DNA of 10,212 nt, from positions 1 to 10,212 of the forward strand of contig JAGRHW010000107.1 in the NCBI GenBank assembly GCA_020444765.1, given 5' to 3'. Within the stretch, counting starts at the first letter, position 1. Every line of letters begins with the position of its first letter. The notes beneath the pieces were generated by a model. That model was not told the DNA's origin and did not search any database. It was given only the letters and a program-made list of their open reading frames with translations. The position numbers and the translations under genes are program-made. This stretch comes from Gammaproteobacteria bacterium (GTDB taxonomy: Bacteria; Pseudomonadota; Gammaproteobacteria; Granulosicoccales; Granulosicoccaceae). Positions 1 to 6,537 of this stretch are shown piece by piece.

Positions 1-311
1 GCTCTGGACGTATAAACCCGGTCCTCGACCACACGCGGCGCGACACCACGCTTTCCGGACAAGGCTACCATCCGGTATTTTTTAAACGGTTCAACCACCA
101 TCAAGGCGTATTTTTCCGTTTGTGGCTGATGCCTGAAGTAATTCAGCAGACGCTGCAGTGCTTCGCTGTGCTGACCCGTCGGTTTTTTCCGGTGTTCTTC
201 GATGACTTCCTCCGTCACCAGGCGTTTGAGGTACTCGCGTTGTATTTTGTCGAAGCGGCGGAAAAAGAGTATGTCCTTGTCCGCTGTTTCGGTGGCTTCT
301 TCGGGTAACAT
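1..311 (-). CDS. Possible separate product or C-terminal domain resembling the dimethylformamidase small subunit (partial)
   Basis: In-frame ATG at 311 inside the permease reading frame, preceded by a perfect AAGGAGG four bases away, so translation may begin here independently. The 103 visible residues are soluble and charged. They show a helical N-terminal part (FFRRFDKIQREYLKRLVTEE), then HSEALQRLLNYFRHQPQTEKY and, further on, YRMVALSGKRGVAPRVVEDR. From memory, the spacing of H-S-x-x-LQR-x-x-NYFR-x-QP-x-x-x-KY, a later YR and a G-x-x-P segment matches the roughly 15 kDa small (alpha) subunit of N,N-dimethylformamidase, which pairs with a large iron-containing subunit to hydrolyse dimethylformamide to dimethylamine and formate. 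I could not run a search. The assignment rests on pattern recall and is moderate at best. The partner large subunit would be expected directly downstream, outside the window. Confidence 0.5.
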   Translation of the reverse strand, partial: MLPEEATETADKDILFFRRFDKIQREYLKRLVTEEVIEEHRKKPTGQHSEALQRLLNYFRHQPQTEKYALMVVEPFKKYRMVALSGKRGVAPRVVEDRVYTSR

Positions 312-1586
312 ATCGCCTCCTTTTTCTGTTCGTTCTGATCTTTTCTCGGTTTTTTTCTTGTCCCGCCAGGCGCGAAACTGCGCCTTGATGCCAAACAGGC
401 CATGCTGCAGAAACAGGACAACGCCAAGCATCATCAGGCCAATGAGTATATGTCGGGCCGGCCCCCAGCCAAGCAGCATCCGATCGATAAAAACCACGAT
501 CAGCGTTCCGATCACCGCGCCTTCGGCCCGGCCGATGCCGCCAATGACCAGCATCGATAAGGCAAGCAGCATGGTGTCAAAGGTAAATAAATTAGTGGAC
601 GCACCGCGGAAATGCGCCGTATAGAAACCGCCGATAAAACCAAGCGCCGCCGATGCAATCAGGAATACCAGTACCCGTGCCAGCCGGTAGTTGACGCCCG
701 TCGCTTCGGCAAAAGCCTCACGTTTTTCAGGCGCCATGCGCAGAAGACGTCCAAGTCTTCTTCCGTTGATGAATCGGAACAACACCAGCGCCATCAGCAA
801 CAGACAGAAAGCGGCGTAATAGCCCAGCAACAAGCTGCTGTGTTCAGACCAGCCTTCCGGCAGATAGCTGTCCGCACCATAGAGACCGCCGGTCGCGGAG
901 CCGAACTCCCGCGACTGAAGCACGTAGACCCGGCAAAGCTCGACGACACCCAGTGTCAACAAGGCATAGTAAAAACCTTCCAGACGAATTGCCGGTAATG
1001 CAATCAACACACCGAATATCAACCCGACCAGCGTGCCGAACAGCGGCAGGCTCCACCACGGCCAGCCAAACTGGATCGACATATAGGCCGATCCGAATGC
1101 GCCGGCCCCCACCACCGCATAGCTGGCCAGTGAAAATACGCCCGCCGTACCGATAATCAGCGACCAGCACAAATTGATGGACGCGTAGATAAGAAACACG
1201 CTGGCGGTCGACAATAATGACGTGTTACCGGTCGCGGGGATCAGCAAGGGCGCTATCAGCAACAGGGCTAATCCCATCACCCACCAGATGGGCCGCTTGT
1301 CGACAATCGTACTCTCGGCCCGCAGGGTTTTCGGGTTATAGCTGGACTGCCAGCGAAGCGGCGTTCGACGGCTCGGCCAGTAACGAATACGTTTCCAGAG
1401 TTTTTCACCTCTGACCGGCCACTTGTAGTAATACCGAAGCCTTCCTATCTTATACAGCGGAACCTTGTAGTTTCGGGTTTCCAGCCATGTTTCTTCGGGA
1501 GCTCTGTGTTCACTGATTGCAACATCGTCCCGCTGCTGATCCTCTTTCAGCCAGCCGTTTTCCGGATCTATCCACACACGACTCAT
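1..1586 (-). CDS. livM: LivM-type ABC permease continuing in frame into a dimethylformamidase small-subunit-like domain (partial)
   Basis: Inner-membrane permease of a HAAT-type ABC importer. I checked every codon from the ATG at 1586 to base 3 and found no stop, so at least 528 residues lie in the window and the C-terminus is off the left edge. Residues 1-98 are a soluble extension rich in Arg, Trp and Tyr, unusual for LivM. Residues 99-400 are the permease, with many hydrophobic spans; the family's cytoplasmic loop lies near 283-300 (MAPEKREAFAEATGVNY) and the glycine motif GGIGRAEGAVIG at 349-360. Residues 401-425 are a charged linker. Residues 426 onward form a second domain (see the entry ending at 311). 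It starts 6 bases after the LivH-type gene and is the last transporter gene of the operon. The permease assignment is firm; whether the full chain is made as one protein is inference. Confidence 0.85.
   Translation of the reverse strand, partial: MSRVWIDPENGWLKEDQQRDDVAISEHRAPEETWLETRNYKVPLYKIGRLRYYYKWPVRGEKLWKRIRYWPSRRTPLRWQSSYNPKTLRAESTIVDKRPIWWVMGLALLLIAPLLIPATGNTSLLSTASVFLIYASINLCWSLIIGTAGVFSLASYAVVGAGAFGSAYMSIQFGWPWWSLPLFGTLVGLIFGVLIALPAIRLEGFYYALLTLGVVELCRVYVLQSREFGSATGGLYGADSYLPEGWSEHSSLLLGYYAAFCLLLMALVLFRFINGRRLGRLLRMAPEKREAFAEATGVNYRLARVLVFLIASAALGFIGGFYTAHFRGASTNLFTFDTMLLALSMLVIGGIGRAEGAVIGTLIVVFIDRMLLGWGPARHILIGLMMLGVVLFLQHGLFGIKAQFRAWRDKKKTEKRSERTEKGGDMLPEEATETADKDILFFRRFDKIQREYLKRLVTEEVIEEHRKKPTGQHSEALQRLLNYFRHQPQTEKYALMVVEPFKKYRMVALSGKRGVAPRVVEDRVYTSR
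312..322 (-). promoter_or_regulatory. Strong internal Shine-Dalgarno inside the permease frame
   Basis: On the minus strand AAGGAGG lies at 322-316, followed by CGAT and an ATG at 311. It is a perfect match to the anti-Shine-Dalgarno sequence, placed in the charged linker after the last membrane span of the LivM-type protein. Such a site has no role in a simple fusion protein, so it argues for an internal start or for a recent fusion of two formerly separate genes. Confidence 0.7.
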
Positions 1587-1592
1587 GATTAT

Positions 1593-2474
1593 TCAAGCCT
1601 CTCTGGCACGATCAAGTATGCCTGCAATACCGCGAGGCCGTATCAGCAAAATGATGATAATGAGCAGAAACTGAGTGATCAGCACATACTGCCCACCCCA
1701 AAGATTGGCCGTCAGTGCTTCGTTGATGCCCAGTAGAATGGCCGCGATCACGGCACCGGTCACCGAGCCAAGTCCTCCGCATAATGCAACACTCAAACCC
1801 TTGATCATCGGCGTCAAACCTGAAAACGGACTGACATAATAGGTTTGCGATAACAGTACTGCCGCAAGTCCGGCAAGCCCGCCGGTCAGCGCCATGACAT
1901 AGATACTGGTGCGGCGCACACCGATTCCGACGATCGAGGCGGCATGGGGATTCATCATCATGGCGCGAATTTCCAGACCGCGACGACTTGAGCGCATCCA
2001 GCGCAACACGATCACCAGCAGCGCAATCGACGAAATAATCGAACCGAGCCGCCCGGCGGTAAAGACAATACCCGCGAACTCAAACCTGCCGTAACCGAAT
2101 ATTTCGGGCAAGGCTTTCGAGCGTGAGCCAAAGCTCCACAGTAAAACCTGGCTGCCAATCAAGCTTATTGCAAGTGTGGCAATCATACCGCGTAGCGTGA
2201 AATTGGGTTTGTCATGGATCGGGATGAAGGCGATCAGACAGACCAGCACGCCACACAGGGCGCCGGCCAGTATGCCGGCAGCCATCACCACCACACCGTG
2301 TTCGCTCAAATAAGTCGAAGCCAGCCAGGCGCCATAACCGGAAAACGCAAAAATAAATCCATAGGCCATATTGATCAGCCCGAGACTGGACCAGCAGATA
2401 GACAGACCTATGGCCAGCGTGCCGTAGATACAAGCCAGGGTCAGGGCATTACTAACGATATAACTCCAGTCCAC
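1593..2474 (-). CDS. livH: LivH-type ABC transporter inner-membrane permease
   Basis: One of the two membrane subunits of the HAAT importer, expected to dimerise with the LivM-type subunit and contact the two ATPases. The protein has 293 residues, the usual LivH length, and is almost entirely hydrophobic with about eight predicted spans. Family hallmarks are the N-terminal ALTLACIYGTLAIGLSICW, the GLINMAYG segment near 32-39, the cytoplasmic coupling region around 166-190 (RRGLEIRAMMMNPHAASIVG), and GLSVALCGGLGSVTGAVIAA near 234-253. The start is a GTG that shares its first G with the TAG stop of the preceding ATPase gene; a GGAG eight bases upstream supports it. The liv symbol denotes the family; the substrate may be an amide rather than an amino acid. 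Confidence 0.9.
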   Translation of the reverse strand: MDWSYIVSNALTLACIYGTLAIGLSICWSSLGLINMAYGFIFAFSGYGAWLASTYLSEHGVVVMAAGILAGALCGVLVCLIAFIPIHDKPNFTLRGMIATLAISLIGSQVLLWSFGSRSKALPEIFGYGRFEFAGIVFTAGRLGSIISSIALLVIVLRWMRSSRRGLEIRAMMMNPHAASIVGIGVRRTSIYVMALTGGLAGLAAVLLSQTYYVSPFSGLTPMIKGLSVALCGGLGSVTGAVIAAILLGINEALTANLWGGQYVLITQFLLIIIILLIRPRGIAGILDRAREA

Positions 2475-3235
2475 TACTCTTTCTCCAGTTCCGCGTGCAC
2501 ACCGAAAGACAGGCCGGTACCACCTTTGAGTTTTCCGGCATGCATATTCAAGGTCCGGTCGACCTTGCCGTCCAGCAACGCAAAATTCTGTTCGGCGATG
2601 ACCATTGCCGCGTCCCGAAGGTCCAAAGACATCAGCGCATCGAGAACGCTCTTGCCGATTTTCGGCGCCAGACCCAGCGAGGGCTCGTCGACCAGAAACA
2701 GACTGGCATCCGACATCAAGCCGCGACCGATGGAAACCATGCGCCGCTCGCCGCCGGACAAACGTCCGACCGGCGTTTTCATCAGCTTGCCGAGCGGTGG
2801 AAAGATTTCCAGCACGCGTGCCTTGCGCTTGCTTCGTTCACGCCAGGCCTGTTTGGTAAACGCCCCACTATCGAGATGGTCCTCCACCGACAAACCGGTG
2901 AAGATTTCATCCCCCTGAGGAATCAGCGCCAGCCCCTGTTGAACGATAGTGTGCGTGTAACGTCCCGGCCCCTGACTTCGGGTTCGTCCGACCTGTCTGC
3001 CGTTCAGCAAAATCGAACCGCGCTGCCAGGTGGTCAGGCCTGCAATGGCAAAAAACAGGGTCGACTTGCCATGCCCGTTAAGGCCGACAAGACCGACCCG
3101 TTCACCGGGATAAACCGAAAGATCCAGATCATGGATAACCCGCATTGGGCCGTAACCCGCGGATAAACCCTCGATCTCGATGACCGCCTGACGTTTTTGT
3201 TCATTTTTTGAGGGAGGTGTCGCACTTGTATTCAT
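2474..3235 (-). CDS. livF: LivF-type ABC transporter ATP-binding subunit
   Basis: Cytoplasmic ATPase subunit of the HAAT importer, 253 residues. Walker A is GLNGHGKST at 51-59, with His in place of the more usual Ala. The signature is LSGGE at 159-163, Walker B ends in LFLVDEP at 179-185, and the D-loop SLGLAP follows. The switch position reads AEQN (214-217) with Gln rather than His, which is normal for LivF proteins. About 18 polar residues precede the domain (SATPPSKNEQKRQ), a little longer than typical. Start and upstream stop overlap as ATGA (3235-3232), so it is probably translationally coupled to the LivG-type gene. It retains a canonical signature, unlike its partner ATPase. Confidence 0.92.
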   Translation of the reverse strand: MNTSATPPSKNEQKRQAVIEIEGLSAGYGPMRVIHDLDLSVYPGERVGLVGLNGHGKSTLFFAIAGLTTWQRGSILLNGRQVGRTRSQGPGRYTHTIVQQGLALIPQGDEIFTGLSVEDHLDSGAFTKQAWRERSKRKARVLEIFPPLGKLMKTPVGRLSGGERRMVSIGRGLMSDASLFLVDEPSLGLAPKIGKSVLDALMSLDLRDAAMVIAEQNFALLDGKVDRTLNMHAGKLKGGTGLSFGVHAELEKE

Positions 3236-4002
3236 ACTGATTCACCTGCCGAAACTGTGGATTCCTCGTCGTCCACATTTTCGAAATAGGCGGCATGAAC
3301 CGCCGGATCGTTGAGAACCGACTCCAGATCACCTTCGCTGATCTGCTCGCCGGCATCCAGCACCATTGCTCTGTCGGCAATGGTTTCCAGCAGTTCGATC
3401 CGATGCTCCACGATCGCGATGGCGATACCCAGTTCCTTGGACAGAACACGAATCAGATCGTCAAACTCATCCACTTCGGAATTGATCAACCCGGCTGCGG
3501 GTTCATCCATCAGAATGATTTTCGGACTGCGCAGCAACAGACAGGCGAGCAGCAGCTTACGCCGGTCAAGAGTGCCGAGAGAATTGGCCGGCTGATCGAA
3601 ATTAATCCGAAAGCCCACCAGCTCCGCTCCCCATTCGGCATTCTGCCTGGTCCGGTAAGGACGGTAGGCCTGTCGCGCCGCTTTGAGAACCTCCCCGACG
3701 GTGAGTTCGTCGGGGACGACGGGCGTCTGATAGGTTCGGCCTATACCCAATCTGGCACGTCGATACAATGCAAGCCTGGTAATATCCTTGCCGGCAAACC
3801 AGACTTTGCCCGTGCGCGGCGCTATACGACCTGACAGCACCTCGAACAAGCTTGTTTTACCAGCTCCGTTCGGCCCGATAACACCCAGCACCTCACCGGC
3901 TTCGAGGGATAAGGAGATATCCCTCAGTATTTCCCGCCCACCAAGATGCAAACCGATCCCTTCACAGGAAAACAACGCTTTCCCGTTCAAGATCAGGACC
4001 AC
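3232..4002 (-). CDS. livG: LivG-type ABC transporter ATP-binding subunit with a degenerate signature motif
   Basis: Second ATPase of the HAAT importer, 256 residues. Walker A is GPNGAGKTS at 43-51, the Q-loop Gln is at 92 (RTYQTPVV), Walker B and catalytic Glu are in IILMDEPAAGL at 162-172, and the switch His is at 200 (IVEHRI). The usual LSxGQ signature is replaced by LGTLD (142-146), so the conserved Gly is Leu. In an ABC dimer the signature of one subunit completes the ATP site of the other, so the site using LivF Walker A may be weak or non-hydrolytic. The start is a GTG at 4002, ten bases inside the end of the binding-protein gene. No clear Shine-Dalgarno is visible, so the exact start is less certain. 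LivG assignment follows the long form and the GLIN segment after Walker B. Confidence 0.9.
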   Translation of the reverse strand: MVLILNGKALFSCEGIGLHLGGREILRDISLSLEAGEVLGVIGPNGAGKTSLFEVLSGRIAPRTGKVWFAGKDITRLALYRRARLGIGRTYQTPVVPDELTVGEVLKAARQAYRPYRTRQNAEWGAELVGFRINFDQPANSLGTLDRRKLLLACLLLRSPKIILMDEPAAGLINSEVDEFDDLIRVLSKELGIAIAIVEHRIELLETIADRAMVLDAGEQISEGDLESVLNDPAVHAAYFENVDDEESTVSAGESV

Positions 4003-5285
4003 CAGGGTGCTTTTTGCAGAGCAGTCTCCTGAAGTACTTCCGGGTAAATGATTTTGTGTTCCCGATCCTGAACCTGCACATACAAATGACCCATGCCATC
4101 TTCGAGCTTGTCCACCGAAACAGGATGGTCATCCGGCGGAAAATGCGCGCATTCCTGCCAGGGGTTATTCATATCGTAGAGGCCACACACACCGCGGTAA
4201 GGGTGAGTTCGCAGATAGGCCGACACGTCTTCGAATTTATCCGGATCGCCGACCGCCTCCCAGGCGGCTTTCAGCATATACAGGGAATCATAGGCATTTC
4301 CGGTATAAGTCAGCCCCATCACACCAGGAAAGCGCTTCTGATACTTCTCGCGGAATGCCTTGCCTTTCTCATCCGAATAGACACCCAGCACCGTGCTCCA
4401 GACAAAACCGTTGGCCGCACCACCGGCCAGTTCGAGAAACTCGGGCTGCGACGGACCGTACTGCAGATAAACCAGCGCGTCTTCCAGCGGATCGGATCTG
4501 AACTGTTTGCAGAAGGCGGCATATTCCGCGGCCACCCAGTGGTTGATCATTACCATGCCGGCGCCGGTTTTCTTGATGTCCTGGATAACCGGCCCCCAAT
4601 CCTGAACCGGGTATTGAATATCCGTGACGGCTGCGACTTCAAACTTGCTCTTGGGAATCGCTTCGAGCGCCGCTTTGGAAATAGTCTGGTTGTAGGCTAT
4701 TTGCTCCTGAACGATATGGATACCGTTGTTTTTCGGTTTCCAGGCGCCGGAGTCGACCATGTCCTGTAAAAAGATCGGCAGGGTATGCCCGTAATGCACC
4801 TCGGACGGATCGGTCTGGAAAACGTGGCCGTATTTGTCCGGATTCGACTTGACCATTTCCGAACTATCGCGCTGCGTAACGCCCCACAGAAACGGGCATT
4901 TATAATTGGCTGAGGCATCGATCGTCGGAATCGGCACCAGCGTGAACGCGGTGGTAATACAATGGACCTTGGCATCGACCAGCTGACGAATCGCCACCTG
5001 GCAGCTTTCCGGCGACAGCGGATCAATATCAACCACGACCGGCTTCAGTTGTCTGCCGAGCACGCCACCGGCGGCGTTGATTTCTTCCATCGCCAGAGTC
5101 GCGCCATTAAGATGGTCAGTATGATCGGTTACACCGGCCTGGGATGTTTGAGCGATCGGCAAACCGATCAGGATAGGCCCATCGGCCGCCCCGGCCCCAC
5201 GCATAAAAGGCAATTGCGCAGCACTTGCTGCCACAGCCGATCCAACCAGGGATTTAACAAACTTGCGACGGTTTATACTGCTCAT
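3993..5285 (-). CDS. Tat-exported periplasmic binding protein of a HAAT-type (amide/amino acid) ABC importer
   Basis: Captures the substrate in the periplasm and delivers it to the permeases encoded downstream. The protein has 430 residues. The N-terminus MSSINRRKFVKSLVG carries a twin-arginine motif (RR at 6-7), followed by a hydrophobic stretch and an Ala-rich cleavage region near AGAADG (31-36), implying export folded by Tat. The mature part is a Leu/Ile/Val-binding type fold (Peripla_BP_6): ILIGLPIAQTSQAG near 38-51, NGATLAMEEINAAGGVLGRQL at 60-80, and VVVDIDPLSPESC near 83-95. The start was placed at 5285 rather than the in-frame ATG at 5300, because GGAGG sits five bases before 5285 and nothing suitable precedes 5300. 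It resembles amide/urea-type binding proteins in length and style, but the ligand cannot be read from sequence. It is first in the operon. Confidence 0.88.
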   Translation of the reverse strand: MSSINRRKFVKSLVGSAVAASAAQLPFMRGAGAADGPILIGLPIAQTSQAGVTDHTDHLNGATLAMEEINAAGGVLGRQLKPVVVDIDPLSPESCQVAIRQLVDAKVHCITTAFTLVPIPTIDASANYKCPFLWGVTQRDSSEMVKSNPDKYGHVFQTDPSEVHYGHTLPIFLQDMVDSGAWKPKNNGIHIVQEQIAYNQTISKAALEAIPKSKFEVAAVTDIQYPVQDWGPVIQDIKKTGAGMVMINHWVAAEYAAFCKQFRSDPLEDALVYLQYGPSQPEFLELAGGAANGFVWSTVLGVYSDEKGKAFREKYQKRFPGVMGLTYTGNAYDSLYMLKAAWEAVGDPDKFEDVSAYLRTHPYRGVCGLYDMNNPWQECAHFPPDDHPVSVDKLEDGMGHLYVQVQDREHKIIYPEVLQETALQKAPWWS

Positions 5286-5309
5286 TCCAGCCTCCACCAT
5301 TTGATAAGG

Positions 5310-5341
5310 ATTGGTTTTATTTATTATTGGTATTTGATTGG
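5310..5341. repeat. Three ATTGG direct repeats upstream of the transport operon
   Basis: ATTGG occurs at 5310-5314, 5326-5330 and 5337-5341 (CCAAT on the coding strand) in an AT-rich stretch directly ahead of the binding-protein gene. Spacings are 16 and 11 bases. It could be a regulator site or chance in AT-rich leader DNA. I found no convincing -35/-10 pair for the operon in 5286-5520. Confidence 0.25.
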
Positions 5342-5520
5342 CAGAATGGGTTTATTCCCGGCCTGCCGCTTGACATCAGGCAGACGGGATTTAACAGTAA
5401 GCCGTATCATTAAACCCCTTGTTTTTAGTGGGTACTGGCAGCAGCAGGAGTTTTCGTGAGCGGTAAAAAGCGGGGGATTAAACGAGGATGCGCGGCCCGA
5501 CGCGTTTAGTGCAGACAACA

Positions 5521-5548
5521 GCGGGCAATCGCCGAAGCCATTGCCCGC
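5521..5548 (-). terminator. UUCG-loop hairpin, probable terminator of the FKBP gene
   Basis: A nine-base perfect stem, GCGGGCAAT (5521-5529) with ATTGCCCGC (5540-5548). Read on the minus strand, the interior is G-GC-TTCG-GC-G, so after one G/G mismatch two more pairs close a very stable UUCG tetraloop. It lies 19 bases beyond the FKBP stop. The run that follows on the minus strand (TGTTGTCTG) is only moderately T-rich, so termination is likely but the U-tract is weak. Confidence 0.65.
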
Positions 5549-5567
5549 TTATCCAGAGCCGGTCAAA

Positions 5568-6038
5568 TCAATGCACATGCCCGTGTGCGACTTCCTCCTC
5601 CGAGGCTTCGCGAACATCGACGATTTCCACATCGAATTGCAACACCACACCGGCCAGAGGATGATTGGCATCAACGGTTACCGTGTCATCGGCAACTTCG
5701 CGGACGATAATCCGCTGGCTGGCGCCATCCGGTCCTTTGGCCTCAAAGGCCATTCCCGGTTCAATGCTATCCACCCCCTGGAATGCCGCGCGGCTGATAC
5801 TTTGAATCAATTCCGGCTGCACGACACCATAACCCTCTTCAGGCTGCACCGTAACCGAGACGGTATCGCCGGCAACCTTGCCGGTCAGGGCTTTTTCCAG
5901 TCCGGGGATGATATTGCCGGCGCCATGCAGATAAGCGAGCGGCTCAGCCCCTTCGGAACTGTCGATAACGGCACCGTTCGGATCGGTGAGTTTATAATGC
6001 ATACTGACAACCAGATTGTCGCTGATCAATAATGACAT
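5568..6038 (-). CDS. SlyD-like FKBP-type peptidyl-prolyl cis-trans isomerase
   Basis: Cytoplasmic protein-folding catalyst that isomerises Xaa-Pro bonds, with chaperone activity in this family. The protein has 156 residues. The FKBP core begins with VSMHYKLTDPNGAVIDSS (11-28) and the hallmark AYLHGAGNIIPGLEKALTGK (35-54). The chaperone insert-in-flap region spans roughly 66-128 (EEGYG at 67-71), and the core strand LQFDVEIVDVREA (133-145) closes the fold. The C-terminus ends HGHVH, a short remnant of the metal-binding His tail of SlyD. The start at 6038 is supported by GAAGGAG five bases upstream. The frame stays open to 6293, but that stretch has no FKBP-like residues. It stands alone, with its own terminator downstream. 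It is closer to the short SlyD/SlpA group than to full-length E. coli SlyD. Confidence 0.9.
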   Translation of the reverse strand: MSLLISDNLVVSMHYKLTDPNGAVIDSSEGAEPLAYLHGAGNIIPGLEKALTGKVAGDTVSVTVQPEEGYGVVQPELIQSISRAAFQGVDSIEPGMAFEAKGPDGASQRIIVREVADDTVTVDANHPLAGVVLQFDVEIVDVREASEEEVAHGHVH

Positions 6039-6089
6039 GGTCTCTCCTTCAATTTTAAAAACCGGCTGATTAATGAGTGATTGGCGTAT

Positions 6090-6118
6090 CGCGTAAACGT
6101 CATGACGCGAGGTTTCAA
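6090..6118 (-). promoter_or_regulatory. Weak candidate promoter for the FKBP gene with a palindromic spacer
   Basis: On the minus strand TTGAAA (6118-6113) is followed after 17 bases by TACGCG (6095-6090), a poor -10 match. The base before the -35 makes CTTGAAA, which equals the heat-shock sigma-32 -35 element, but no CCCCAT-type -10 follows. The spacer contains the perfect ten-base palindrome CGTCATGACG (6098-6107), a possible operator. Speculative. Confidence 0.25.
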
Positions 6119-6478
6119 GGGTCGCCGCAAAAAACGGCGAGTCGGACGCTCCGGCTATGTCTGAGGACATAAGGCGCTGATGATTCAGACCCAAGTCTGA
6201 TAAAAGAAGGCGAAATTCCGGGAACTTCGCGGTTACACTGCCCTTTGTACCGGAAAATAACGTTTTTTTCCAGTATTTTTCAAAACCAGCCACTCCGCGA
6301 CATTCGCCTGCCCCTTCATTGCCTGTTGACGATCTGATTCACCACACTTGCATTAACAGCTCATTACAAACGGCCGCAAGCTGAGACTTGCGTACTCTTT
6401 CCCACCTTGGCTCACGCACCAATATCGGGCGCAAGGCTTAGCGGACGACTTTCCGTCTGTTCATTCACAAATGTTTGC

Positions 6479-6522
6479 TCCCGGCTGACGTTGCTGCTAT
6501 AAACCGGGACTTTTTTCCCAGG
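6479..6522 (+). promoter_or_regulatory. Attenuator-like leader of the SulP gene
   Basis: TCCCGG (6479-6484) pairs perfectly with CCGGGA (6504-6509), and after one base comes TTTTTT (6511-6516), which has the form of an intrinsic terminator with a 19-base loop. The same CCGGGA can instead pair with TCCCAGG (6516-6522), with one bulged A, a fold that hides the T-run. The structure ends 15 bases before the SulP ATG. Either structure could tune transcription or translation. No ligand domain is recognisable. Confidence 0.35.
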
Positions 6523-6537
6523 AACTTCCTCCAGGCA

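Larger units (their letters stand above)
6039..6537. other. Divergent intergenic region between the FKBP and SulP genes
   Basis: About 500 bases with no supportable gene. It should hold the promoters for both neighbours. Visible items are the FKBP Shine-Dalgarno (6044-6050), a weak FKBP promoter candidate with a palindrome (6090-6118), a possible plus-strand -35 TTGACG (6326-6331) with a poor -10 TGCATT 17 bases on, a six-base hairpin CGCAAG/CTTGCG (6375-6392) without a T-run, and the SulP leader hairpins (6479-6522). No tRNA-like or repeat structure was seen. Confidence 0.6.

Noticed and set aside
340..365. A frameshift in the A-run (T-run on the plus strand, 351-356) could explain the missing permease stop.
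   Set aside because: Either alternative frame of the minus strand runs on for over 100 bases past the internal ATG without a nearby stop, so a one-base slip would not restore a normal permease ending. The unbroken in-frame junction is the simpler reading.
844..1170. Separate minus-strand reading frame of about 108 codons inside the permease region.
   Set aside because: It is a shadow of the permease in another frame; its composition (Arg, Gly and Cys rich) is not protein-like and the permease frame is continuous.
2214..2918. Plus-strand open frame of 234 codons antisense to the LivH/LivF genes.
   Set aside because: It spans the junction of two clear minus-strand genes with conserved motifs and shows no recognisable domain or ribosome-binding site of its own.
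5370..5398. Plus-strand promoter beginning with TTGACA at 5370.
   Set aside because: The -35 is perfect, but the hexamer 17 bases on (AACAGT) is poor and no plus-strand gene follows before 6538.
6039..6293. Upstream extension of the FKBP gene to an ATG at 6293.
   Set aside because: The added 85 residues show no FKBP-like pattern, whereas the ATG at 6038 has a near-perfect Shine-Dalgarno and begins right at the conserved domain.
6375..6392. Hairpin CGCAAG/CTTGCG as a terminator.
   Set aside because: The stem has only six pairs, has no T-run on either strand, and no gene ends next to it.
6475..6537. TTG start for the SulP gene at 6475.
   Set aside because: The extra 21 residues lie across the leader hairpins and carry no family pattern; the ATG at 6538 starts just before the conserved SulP region.
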